Source: JAJRPT01 sp965661945 | GTDB lineage: Bacteria > Bacteroidota > Ignavibacteria > Kapaibacteriales > UBA2268 | Assembly: GCA_965661945.1 (NCBI GenBank) | Contig: CBFIFP010000004.1 | Location: 179,982-243,981, forward strand | Length of the DNA stretch: 64,000 nt | Direction: 5' to 3' | Shown: positions 52,460 to 60,759 of the stretch, in pieces | Layout: each line of letters begins with the position of its first letter | How positions within the stretch are numbered: position 1 is the stretch's first letter | Notes under the pieces: model-generated | Database searches by the model: none | What the model saw: the letters and a program-made list of their open reading frames with translations, nothing else | What the model was told of the DNA's origin: nothing | Position numbers and translations under genes: made by a program

Positions 52460-54235
52460 ATGGAAATATTTTTTGATTTAGAAATAGAAGAAATGCTTCC
52501 AATTGGAGATTTTCAAGAGGAAGATTTAGACTTACTCCTTAAGACTGCTAAACTTAAATTAGGAGAAAAAGGACTTTATGATGAACAGCTAATAACAAAA
52601 TCTTTTTGGTATTGTGTGGAAAAACATAAAGATGTAATAAGAAAATCAGGTAAGCCCTATTACTCTCATCCTCTGAAAGTTGCTATTATTTTATTAAATG
52701 TTTTTCCTTTTACTGATTCGGAAGCAGTGTCCGCTTGTTTGTTGCATGATACCATTGAAGATGTTGATGATGTGTCTTTTGAGTCTATATCAAATGAATT
52801 TAATGAGAGTATTGCTATTCTGGTTGATGGAGTTACTAAGATATCAACGGAATTTACTAGTAAGGAAATGAATAAGGCATTTACTTATAAAAAGATTTTT
52901 ACAGCTTTAGTGCAAGATATAAGAATAATAATGATAAAACTTGCAGATAGATTACATAATATCAGGACTTTGCACTATCTACCAGTAGAAAAACAAAAGG
53001 TAATTGCTAATGAAACGCTCAACTTTTATACTCCTATTGCTCACAGATTAGGTCTTTCAAGAATAAAAATGGAGTTAGAAAATTTATCATTTTATTTTTT
53101 GGACAGAGAAACTTATCAAGCTATTAAAAATGCTCTAAGCGAAAAAAGGAGAGAATTTATAAATTATATTAAGATTTTCACAGACCATATACAAAAGTCT
53201 CTTATTGAAAATAACTTACAACATACATTGAGTATTATCCATAAACATGAATATGAAATTTATAAAATGCTCAAGGAGGGAATAGCTTTAAGTGATATTG
53301 ATAATTTTTATTCAATTGTAGTGATTTTAGATTCAAATAATATTACAGATTGTTATAAAGCGCATGGAGTTTTGGCAAACGCTTTTACAACGATTAATTT
53401 TTTGGATTATATTTCTTCTCCAAAAATTGATTGGAATAGGTCGTTATATTCTGAAATTTATGGTCCTGATGGTAAAAAAGTTGAAGTGATTATCAGAACC
53501 GAAGAAATGGAACAAATTGCAGAGGAAGGTTATTTATCAGCAGCAAAATTTAAAGAAGGGAATAGTTCCAAAATCTTTGAGAAAGATCAAATTGAAAAAT
53601 GGGGCGAATGGGTTAGCGATATAATAGAATCAAAAGGAGAAGAAGCGATACCTCTTATTTGGAATTCAATTAAGGTTAATATTTTTGACTCCGGTATAAA
53701 AGTATTTGATAAAAATGGTAATAATTATGTTTTACCAGAGTCTTCATCAGTTTTGGACTTTGCTTTCGAGCTTTCTGAATCAGATGGTCTGCATTGTGTT
53801 TCCGGAAAAGTAAATGGAATAGTTAAAGATATAGGTTATAAATTAAAAGATGGTGACCAGGTTGAGATTTCAATTACTAAGACATCTTTTCCAAAACCAG
53901 ATTGGAATAAATTTGTTGTTACCAACAAAGCAATTATAGGACTTTATCGGTATTTTAAAAATATCAATAAAGAACTTGCAGAAAATAATCGTCAAGATGA
54001 AAAATTAGATTATTCAATTCAAATCACTGGTGAAGATAAGGAAAGTATGTTGCAACAGATAACAGAAGCAATTGGCAAAAATAATATGATAAAACTTGAT
54101 ATTGATACAACTGGCAATATGTTTTCTGCTTTTATGATTCTAAAAATAACAAGTAAAAAAGATATGAATTATATCTTTAAAAGATTATTTATGATTGATG
54201 GAATTAGGTCAGTTGAAAAAGTAAAATATAATTGA
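52460..54235 (+). CDS. RelA/SpoT homologue with intact hydrolase and degenerate synthetase
   Basis: The 591-residue protein has an intact HD hydrolase: YYSHPLKVAI (His70), LLHDTIEDVDD (His96, Asp97, Glu100, Asp101) and KLADRLHNIRT (160-170). The synthetase region is altered: DLLAIR of active enzymes reads NFYSIVVIL (282-290), the GYQSLHT motif reads WNRSLYS (325-331), and EIQIRT reads EVIIRT (342-347). The basic ATP-binding RxKxxxSI segment is also missing. A TGS domain (about 415-480) and an ACT domain (about 512-590) complete it. It should degrade but not make (p)ppGpp, so a separate synthetase is expected in the genome. Confidence 0.85.
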   Translation: MEIFFDLEIEEMLPIGDFQEEDLDLLLKTAKLKLGEKGLYDEQLITKSFWYCVEKHKDVIRKSGKPYYSHPLKVAIILLNVFPFTDSEAVSACLLHDTIEDVDDVSFESISNEFNESIAILVDGVTKISTEFTSKEMNKAFTYKKIFTALVQDIRIIMIKLADRLHNIRTLHYLPVEKQKVIANETLNFYTPIAHRLGLSRIKMELENLSFYFLDRETYQAIKNALSEKRREFINYIKIFTDHIQKSLIENNLQHTLSIIHKHEYEIYKMLKEGIALSDIDNFYSIVVILDSNNITDCYKAHGVLANAFTTINFLDYISSPKIDWNRSLYSEIYGPDGKKVEVIIRTEEMEQIAEEGYLSAAKFKEGNSSKIFEKDQIEKWGEWVSDIIESKGEEAIPLIWNSIKVNIFDSGIKVFDKNGNNYVLPESSSVLDFAFELSESDGLHCVSGKVNGIVKDIGYKLKDGDQVEISITKTSFPKPDWNKFVVTNKAIIGLYRYFKNINKELAENNRQDEKLDYSIQITGEDKESMLQQITEAIGKNNMIKLDIDTTGNMFSAFMILKITSKKDMNYIFKRLFMIDGIRSVEKVKYN

Positions 54236-54324
54236 TCATATTGACCAACAGCATTAAGTAGGTTAAACAAGAAATTAATAAGGATTTGGAATAATTAAGG
54301 TTTCAATATTTATTTGAGATATTA

Positions 54325-54353
54325 TTGAAAAGATTTTAAAATCCTTATATTTG
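54325..54353 (+). promoter_or_regulatory. Promoter candidate for thrS (TTG-N18-TATATTTG)
   Basis: TTG at 54325-54327 and a perfect TAnnTTTG at 54346-54353, separated by 18 bases. It gives a leader of about 25 bases. No T-box or attenuator is seen in the 150 bp gap. Confidence 0.6.
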
Positions 54354-54384
54354 TAAAATTTAAAAAGCAATTTAGGAAATTTAT

Positions 54385-56301
54385 ATGTTAATTACATTAC
54401 CAGATGGTAGCAAAAAAGAATTTGAACAAGGTTTGTCAGGGTATGAAATTGCTAAATCTATATCCGAAGGTCTTGCAAGAAATTCTGTTGGTATTTTAGT
54501 TAATGGTGTCAAAAAAGAAATCCACTCCGCTGTAAATGAAGATGCTAATATTCATATTTTAACATTTAATGATGATGCTGGTAAAGAGATGTTTTGGCAT
54601 TCGTCTGCTCACTTGCTGGCTGAAGCTTTACAAGAACTTTATCCAGATGTAAAGTTTGGAATTGGACCTGCCATTGAAAATGGTTTTTATTACGATGTTG
54701 ATTTTGGTGAACATAAAATTTCTTTAGATGATTTACCGAAAATTGAATCTAAAATGTCAGAACTTGCTAAAAATAAAAGTCAATTTATAATGAATGAATG
54801 GGAGTGGGACGAAGCCCATAACTATTATAAAAATCTTGGTAATGAATATAAATTAGAACTTTTAGAAGATTTTAAAGGTCAAAAAATTACTTATTGCACT
54901 CAAGGTAATTTTGTTGATTTATGCCGAGGTGGGCATATTCCTGATACAAGCTGGATTAAGGCAATAAAACTTACTTCTGTTGCTGGTGCTTACTGGAGAG
55001 GGAATTCTGATAATAAAATGATGACAAGAATTTACGGAATTTCGTTCCCTAAAAAAACTTTGCTTGATGAGTATCTTGTTCAACGCGAAGAAGCTGAAAA
55101 AAGAGACCATAGAAAACTTGGTAAAGAACTAAAACTATACATGATTACGCCTGAAGTTGGTGCTGGTTTACCTGTTTGGTTGCCTAAAGGTGCATTCATT
55201 CGCAGAAAACTTGAAGCATTCATTAAAGATGAACTTGTAAAAAGAGGATATGTGGAAGTAATTACACCTCATATCGGGAATTTAAACTTGTATAAAACTT
55301 CTGGGCATTATCCTTATTATAAGGATTCTCAGTTTGCCCCTATTTCTGTTGAAGAAGAAGAGTATATGCTTAAACCGATGAATTGCCCTCACCATCACAA
55401 GATTTATGATAATGAACAGCGATCATATAAAGATTTACCTCTTCGTCTTGCTGAGTTTGGTACCGTTTATAGATACGAACAGTCTGGAGAACTCTCTGGT
55501 CTATCACGTGTTAGGGGCTTTACTCAAGATGATGCTCATATCTACTGCACTGAAGAACAACTAAAAGATGAACTCATAAATTGCGTTGAACTTACTCAAT
55601 TAGTATTCAAAACCTTTGGTATGGAAGTTTCAACTCGCCTATCTTTTAGAGATGATGCAAAAGATAAATACGCAGGAGATATTGAGTTATGGAATAAAGC
55701 AGAACAAATTATCAGAGAAGTTGCTGACGAAATTCACCTTGACTATTTTATCGGTTTAGGAGAAGCATCTTTCTACGGACCAAAAATTGACTTTATTGTT
55801 AAAGATGTTATTGGTAGAAAGTGGCAACTTGGAACCGTGCAGGTTGATTATGTTATGCCAGAGCGTTTTGGATTAGAATACATTGGCTCTGACAATGAAA
55901 AGCATCGTCCTGTTATTATTCATAGAGCGCCATTTGGTTCGATGGAAAGATTTGTTTCTATTCTTATAGAACATTTTGCTGGGAATTTCCCGTTTTGGCT
56001 TGCTCCAACTCAGATTTCGGTACTTCCGATTTCTGATAAAACTCTTGAATACGCAAATGAAGTTGTTACTCTCCTCAAATCTAAAGGTTACAGAGTAGAA
56101 CTTGATGCAAGAGCCGAAAAAATTCAAAGAAAAATTGCTGAATCAGAACAACAAAAAGTCCCTTATTCTATGATAATAGGTCAAAAAGAAGAAGAAAATA
56201 AATCAGTTTCTTTAAGGGAACACGGAGTTGGTGATTTAGGTTCTAAATCTCTAGAAGAAGTAATTGAACTTTTCAATTCTCTTGTTGACCCCACAAAATA
56301 A
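54385..56301 (+). CDS. thrS: Threonyl-tRNA synthetase ThrS
   Basis: Class II synthetase of 638 residues that charges tRNA-Thr. A TGS domain is at 1-60. The editing domain is at about 65-235, with HSSAHLLAEAL and the CRGGHIPDT pair. Class II motif 1 is near 265 (WLPKGAFIRRKLEAFI). MNCPHH (about 333) holds the zinc Cys, and RYEQSGELSGLSRVRGFTQD is motif 2. The anticodon domain begins near 540 (FWLAPTQISVLPISDKTLEY). Length and domain order are standard. AGGAAAT lies before the ATG. A terminator follows, shared with the helicase gene. Confidence 0.97.
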   Translation: MLITLPDGSKKEFEQGLSGYEIAKSISEGLARNSVGILVNGVKKEIHSAVNEDANIHILTFNDDAGKEMFWHSSAHLLAEALQELYPDVKFGIGPAIENGFYYDVDFGEHKISLDDLPKIESKMSELAKNKSQFIMNEWEWDEAHNYYKNLGNEYKLELLEDFKGQKITYCTQGNFVDLCRGGHIPDTSWIKAIKLTSVAGAYWRGNSDNKMMTRIYGISFPKKTLLDEYLVQREEAEKRDHRKLGKELKLYMITPEVGAGLPVWLPKGAFIRRKLEAFIKDELVKRGYVEVITPHIGNLNLYKTSGHYPYYKDSQFAPISVEEEEYMLKPMNCPHHHKIYDNEQRSYKDLPLRLAEFGTVYRYEQSGELSGLSRVRGFTQDDAHIYCTEEQLKDELINCVELTQLVFKTFGMEVSTRLSFRDDAKDKYAGDIELWNKAEQIIREVADEIHLDYFIGLGEASFYGPKIDFIVKDVIGRKWQLGTVQVDYVMPERFGLEYIGSDNEKHRPVIIHRAPFGSMERFVSILIEHFAGNFPFWLAPTQISVLPISDKTLEYANEVVTLLKSKGYRVELDARAEKIQRKIAESEQQKVPYSMIIGQKEEENKSVSLREHGVGDLGSKSLEEVIELFNSLVDPTK

Positions 56302-56359
56302 TTTTATTAATCTAATAAATCAATCCATTTGAATTATTAGTTTTTTTTCAATTTATTAA

Positions 56360-56385
56360 AAAAAAGCCCTCTTTAGAGGGCTTTT
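56360..56385. terminator. Bidirectional terminator between thrS and the helicase
   Basis: AAAAAAGCCCTCT (56360-56371), short loop, AGAGGGCTTTT, with runs of A and T on the two sides. It serves thrS on the plus strand and the convergent helicase gene on the minus strand. Confidence 0.9.
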
Positions 56386-56388
56386 ATT

Positions 56389-58290
56389 TTACTTGTTCTT
56401 TCTACTTCTGAAATTACTTCCACCAGAACTGCTGCGTCTTGAGTCGCTGCCGCCACTACTTCTTCTAGACCCTCCTCCATCTCTTGAGTAACCGCCACCA
56501 CTATCACTTCTTCTATCTCTTCCGCCTCGGTCTCCCCTATCTCTGTCGCCACCTCTTCCGCCACCGGAGTCTCTATCACCTCTTGGATAGCCACCGCCGC
56601 TTCTTCTTTCGTCTCTTCGGCCGCCACCACCGTAGCTTCTTCCGCCACCACCGCCAGAGAATCCACGACCTCTTCCACCACCGCCGAAGTTTTTACGTGG
56701 TTTTGAAATCTCAACTGATACTCTTTGACCTTTGAATGTTATGTCTTCTTCAAATGCTTCGAGTATTGTATCTTCATATTGATTATCAATTTCGAAGAAT
56801 GAGAAATCATTCATTAGGTCTATAGTTCCAATTGGAATATTTCTATCTTTTGTTGCTTCGTTGATTAAACCAATTAATGATTTTACGTCTAATCTATGAG
56901 CTTTACCCATATTTACAAAAAATCTTACTACATTTCCACCAGAAGCACTTCTTGATTTTTCGTGAGTAACAGATAAATCCTCTGCATTTTTATAATAATC
57001 AAGAAATCTATTAAATTCAACAGATACAAATCGCTGAATCAAATCTTCTCTGGAAAGGTGTTCCAATTTTTCGTAAATTTTTGGTAAATATCCTGAAATA
57101 CTTTCTTCGTTAACTTCTACATTATTAACTACATCAATTAAATGGAAGAGTTGATTTTCACATATTTCTTCTGCATTTGGAATTTGCTTTTCAGCGAATT
57201 TCTGACCAGCGATTCTTTCCACATCACGCATTCTTCCTTTTTGTTTAGGATTTATTATTGTGATAGAAATACCTTTATTGCCGGCTCTTCCTGTTCTTCC
57301 AGACCTATGAATATATACTTCTGGGTCATCAGGTAAATTGTAATTAATTATGTGAGATAGTTCGTTAATGTCTATACCTCTTGCGGCAACATCGGTTGCA
57401 ACTAGAATTTGAAGATTCTTGCTTCTGAATTTCTTCATTACATAATCACGCTGCTGTTGTGATAAATCACCATGCAGTGCGTCTACATTGTACCCATCAT
57501 TAATTAACTTATCAGATACATCTTTTGTTTCTTGTCTAGTTCTGCAGAATATTATTCCATATATATTAGGATAAAAATCCGCTAAGCGTTTAAGAACATA
57601 ATATCTATTGCGTTCGTGGGTCATATAATACTCATGACTCACATCAGCATTACTTGTGTTCTTCTTACCGATTGTGACTTCAAAAGGATTGTTCATATAA
57701 TTATTCGCAATTCTTTTGATTTCAGATGGCATTGTAGCCGAAAATAACAATGTCTGTCTGTTTCCTGATGCTTGAGATAATATTATATCTAGTTCTTCTT
57801 TGAACCCCATGTTTAACATCTCATCGGCTTCATCTAAAACTAAGTACTTAATCTTTTTCAAGTTAAGTATTCCTCGTTTTTGCAAGTCTTTTACTCTTCC
57901 AGGTGTTCCAACTATTACTTGAGGACCTTTTTCTATATCTCTTATTTGTTTTTCGATACTTGCGCCGCCATAGACTGGCACAACTTTCATATTTTTTTGA
58001 TATTTAGAATAATTGTTCATATCTGAGGTGATTTGAACACAAAGCTCTCTTGTAGGGCACAATATAATTGCCTGGACATCTTTATTCTCGATATTGACTT
58101 TGTTTAATATCGGCAAACCAAAGGATGCTGTCTTACCAGTTCCTGTTTGTGCGAGTCCTACTAAATCTTTGTCATCATTAAGAATATAAGGTATTGTCTG
58201 AGACTGAATTTCTGTAGGCGTCTCAAAACCTAAATCTGCGATGGCTTGTAATAATTCATCATTCAAGCCCATCTCTTGGAAATTTAACAT
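56389..58290 (-). CDS. deaD: DEAD-box RNA helicase with DbpA-like RNA-binding domain and RGG tail
   Basis: A 633-residue ATP-dependent RNA helicase, probably for ribosome assembly or RNA turnover in the cold. From the ATG at 58290 the motifs are AQTGTGKT (47-54), PTREL, DEAD near 152, SATMP, the helicase-C motifs FCRTRQET, RGIDI and HRSGRTGR, then a DbpA-like RNA-binding domain near 450-530 (VNMGKAHRLDVKSLIGLINE). A tail of about 90 residues is rich in Gly, Arg and Ser (RGG type). The earlier in-frame start at 58386 would add 32 hydrophobic residues; AGGA lies nine bases before 58290. The G/C-rich tail stands out in the A/T-rich genome. Confidence 0.94.
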   Translation of the reverse strand: MLNFQEMGLNDELLQAIADLGFETPTEIQSQTIPYILNDDKDLVGLAQTGTGKTASFGLPILNKVNIENKDVQAIILCPTRELCVQITSDMNNYSKYQKNMKVVPVYGGASIEKQIRDIEKGPQVIVGTPGRVKDLQKRGILNLKKIKYLVLDEADEMLNMGFKEELDIILSQASGNRQTLLFSATMPSEIKRIANNYMNNPFEVTIGKKNTSNADVSHEYYMTHERNRYYVLKRLADFYPNIYGIIFCRTRQETKDVSDKLINDGYNVDALHGDLSQQQRDYVMKKFRSKNLQILVATDVAARGIDINELSHIINYNLPDDPEVYIHRSGRTGRAGNKGISITIINPKQKGRMRDVERIAGQKFAEKQIPNAEEICENQLFHLIDVVNNVEVNEESISGYLPKIYEKLEHLSREDLIQRFVSVEFNRFLDYYKNAEDLSVTHEKSRSASGGNVVRFFVNMGKAHRLDVKSLIGLINEATKDRNIPIGTIDLMNDFSFFEIDNQYEDTILEAFEEDITFKGQRVSVEISKPRKNFGGGGRGRGFSGGGGGRSYGGGGRRDERRSGGGYPRGDRDSGGGRGGDRDRGDRGGRDRRSDSGGGYSRDGGGSRRSSGGSDSRRSSSGGSNFRSRKNK

Positions 58291-58496
58291 TAAATAATCC
58301 TGTAGAATATCCTTTTTTAAGGGATATTTTGAAAAATTGTGAGAAATAAAGTACAAATATAAGGGAAAAATATTTAATTTTATCATTTATATCAAATTAA
58401 TTTGTTTTTACTACTTTTTCTTTCAATTATTTTTTCCGTTCTAAATCCTCCGCCCGACTTCTTTTTTTTATATTTTTCTTTTATTTTATTTATTAA

Positions 58497-58664
58497 ATCT
58501 TTCTGAATGCTTTTTACGAATGTTCAAATTACTTTTCCTATAGTGATGATTATATTTTCAATGGCGTAAGAAAGATTTTAGAAGACGTTGAAAGAATTTT
58601 TAATAGCGTAGAATATATTTTAGAAAACGTTGAAAGAATTTTTAATGGCGTAAAGATAATTTGA
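58497..58664 (+). repeat. 42 bp tandem repeat with a coiled-coil-like open frame, in a 500 bp gap
   Basis: Two full 42-base units (58575-58616 and 58617-58658, starting ATTTTAGAAGACGTTG and ATTTTAGAAAACGTTG) follow a partial unit ending TTTTCAATGGCGTA near 58556. Read in one frame, 58497-58664 is open with no start codon, and each unit encodes ILEDVERIFNSVEY-like heptads, ending in a stop at 58662. The rest of 58291-58790 has only A/T-rich spacer and the ribosome binding site of the next gene. Confidence 0.6.
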
Positions 58665-58790
58665 AAAGGTTTTAATTATATTTATTATGGTGGAGATGTC
58701 TTGGAGATTCTTTGCAATTTTAATTTCGTAATTCCTTTTTTTTTTCTTAGTTTTGATAAAGTATTTATGCAAAATTGAAGGAATATTATT

Positions 58791-60272
58791 TTGATTAAAT
58801 TTAAAAATTATATTGATGGTAAATGGGTTGAGGGTAGTTCTAATAGTTTTTTTAAAAATGTTAGTCCTGCTGATAGTAGTGATGTTATTGGTGAGTTTCC
58901 TCTTTCTGATGTTAATGACTTGAATAGTGCTGTTGAGAGTTCTGTAAGTGCTTATAAATTATGGAAGAATACTCCTGCTCCTAAGCGAGGAGATATTCTT
59001 AGGATTGCTGGAGATATTTTTACTAGAAGGAAATCTGAACTTGCTCGGGTGATGACTCGTGAGATGGGCAAGCCGACTTTTGAGACTGAGGGCGATGTTC
59101 AAGAGGCGATTGATACTTGCTATTATGCTGGTTCGGAGACTCGTCGGTTGTTTGGTCATACTGTTCCGTCGGAGATGAATAATAAATTTAATATGTCTGT
59201 CAGGACTCCGGTCGGAGTTTGCGGGATTATTACGGCGTGGAATTTCCCGATTGCTGTTCCTTCTTGGAAAATTATACCTGCTTTGGCTGCTGGGAATACG
59301 GTGATATTTAAACCAAGCGAAGATGCTCCTCATTCGGCGGTGATATTTGCTGAAATATTGGAGGAGGCTGGCGTTCCGAAGGGTGTTTTTAATGTTTTGT
59401 TTGGTGATGGTGGTATTGGAAGGGAAATGGTTGAGCATCAGGATATTAAATTGATTGGTTTTACTGGCTCCACTGAAACTGGAAAGAGGATTGCCGCTAA
59501 ATGTGGAGAGCTTAACAAGAAATTTTCCCTTGAGATGGGCGGAAAGAATCCCCAGATAGTGATGGAAGACGCAAATTTAGATTTAGCATTGGACGGGGTG
59601 CTTTGGGGAGCTTTCGGGACTACTGGTCAGAGGTGCACAGCTACTTCACGATTAATTTTACATAAGGATATTTATGATAATTTCATCGAAAGATTGAGGG
59701 AGAAAGCCGAATCTTTGAAGCTGGGCGATGGTCTGAAAGCAGATACTCAGATGGGACCAGTGATTAATCAGAAAGCAGTGGATAAGATTGAGGGTTATTT
59801 TAGAGTAGCCAAAGATGAGGGGCTGAAATTGGTTTGCGGAGGAAAGCGAGCCATTGATGGGGATTTGGCAAGGGGTAATTTTATATTGCCAACGATTTAT
59901 AAGGATGTACCGGAGAGTTCGAGATTGTTCCAAGAGGAGATATTTGGGCCGGTGCTTGTGATAACCAAGTGTGATTCGCTGGAAGATGGAATTAACAAGG
60001 CGAATAATTGCCAGTATGGGCTATCCTCCTCAATTTTTACAAATGATATGAGAAAATCGATGATTGCAATGCGAGATTTGGAAGCTGGGATAACGTATAT
60101 TAATGCTCCAACAATTGGTGCGGAAGCACACATGCCTTTTGGTGGGATAAAAGGGACGGGCAATGGTCATCGAGAGGGTGGCTGGACTGTTTTTGATATT
60201 TTCACTGAATGGAAAACGATATACATTGATTATTCTGGGTCATTACAGAGGGCACAGATTGATAATTATTGA
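58791..60272 (+). CDS. NAD(P)-dependent aldehyde dehydrogenase
   Basis: This 493-residue enzyme of the ALDH superfamily has catalytic Cys282 in GTTGQRCTATSR, general base Glu248 in LEMGGKNPQ, oxyanion Asn151 in TAWNFPIAVP, the NAD-binding GFTGSTETGKRIA and EIFGPVL. The sequence type resembles 2-oxoglutarate-semialdehyde dehydrogenases (YcbD-like) and the ALDH7 class; the true substrate cannot be fixed. TTG is used as the start, supported by AAGGAA seven bases upstream. The G+C of the gene is clearly higher than that of its neighbours, with codons such as CGG, GCG and GTG, which suggests acquisition by transfer. Confidence 0.9.
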   Translation: MIKFKNYIDGKWVEGSSNSFFKNVSPADSSDVIGEFPLSDVNDLNSAVESSVSAYKLWKNTPAPKRGDILRIAGDIFTRRKSELARVMTREMGKPTFETEGDVQEAIDTCYYAGSETRRLFGHTVPSEMNNKFNMSVRTPVGVCGIITAWNFPIAVPSWKIIPALAAGNTVIFKPSEDAPHSAVIFAEILEEAGVPKGVFNVLFGDGGIGREMVEHQDIKLIGFTGSTETGKRIAAKCGELNKKFSLEMGGKNPQIVMEDANLDLALDGVLWGAFGTTGQRCTATSRLILHKDIYDNFIERLREKAESLKLGDGLKADTQMGPVINQKAVDKIEGYFRVAKDEGLKLVCGGKRAIDGDLARGNFILPTIYKDVPESSRLFQEEIFGPVLVITKCDSLEDGINKANNCQYGLSSSIFTNDMRKSMIAMRDLEAGITYINAPTIGAEAHMPFGGIKGTGNGHREGGWTVFDIFTEWKTIYIDYSGSLQRAQIDNY

Positions 60273-60360
60273 GGATTAATTTTTAGTTTTTTGCAGAGAA
60301 TTGCGTTTTTTGGTTTTTTGAGAACTTGGAACTTGCTGTTTTACAATGGGTTGCCGATTG

Positions 60361-60385
60361 TGGCTAATATTGTGTTCAAGGTTTT
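60361..60385 (+). repeat. 25 bp direct repeat, copy 1
   Basis: Begins TGGCTAATATTGTGTTCAAG. Matches copy 2 at 60692-60716 at 24 of 25 positions. Confidence 0.8.
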
Positions 60386-60691
60386 CCGTTATTTTTTGTT
60401 CAACTGCTCCGCAGTTGTGGGGGTTGGGGTATTTTTTTGCTATTAACGTTGAACTTCTCCGAAGTTCTAATACATTTTTGTTTTTATTGTGATATTATTT
60501 CTATTTCTTTTTGTTTTGTGTTTTATATTTATGCAAAATTATAATGTTTATTACACACATCAAATAATTATTTTTAAAAATAATTATAATTATATTTACA
60601 ATGGTTTTGTGCAAAAAGTGGACTTCTGAAAAAAGTTTTTCGAACTGCTAAATTGTGAAATATTAATTAGTTATGACGAAAAAAATGAAAA

Positions 60692-60716
60692 TGGCTAATA
60701 TTGTGTACAAGGTTTT
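60692..60716 (+). repeat. 25 bp direct repeat, copy 2
   Basis: Begins TGGCTAATATTGTGTACAAG, 331 bases after copy 1. It is followed directly by the first TTCGACT-type repeat (60731-60755). Confidence 0.8.
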
Positions 60717-60730
60717 GGTCTGTTTCGGTT

Positions 60731-60755
60731 ATTTCGACTCCGCTCAATGACCTTG
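60731..60755 (+). repeat. TTCGACT-family palindromic repeat, single copy
   Basis: ATTTCGACTCCGCTCAATGA continuing CCTTG. One arm of the dispersed repeat family found also at 61237-61323, 63457-63615 and 63948-64000. Confidence 0.75.
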
Positions 60756-60759
60756 ATTT

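Larger units (their letters stand above)
60273..60759. other. 487 bp gap with direct repeat and two small hairpins
   Basis: No gene is supported. It contains a 25 bp direct repeat (60361-60385 and 60692-60716), two minihairpins of matching shape (CAACTGC-TCC-GCAGTTG at 60401-60417, GAACTTC-TCC-GAAGTTC at 60451-60467), and TATTTATGCAAAATT (60526-60540), which also occurs just upstream of the aldehyde dehydrogenase (58763-58777). Confidence 0.6.

Noticed and set aside
54236..54384. T-box or riboswitch before thrS
   Set aside because: No specifier loop, no antiterminator and no T-box sequence can be found, and these are rare outside Gram-positive bacteria.
56373..56735. Open frames on both strands over the helicase tail
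   Set aside because: They are frame shadows of the Gly/Arg/Ser-rich coding repeat; no RBS, and the helicase reading explains the bias.
58959..60163. Long open frames antisense to the aldehyde dehydrogenase
   Set aside because: They have no motif and arise from the richer G+C of the real gene, which has full catalytic motifs.
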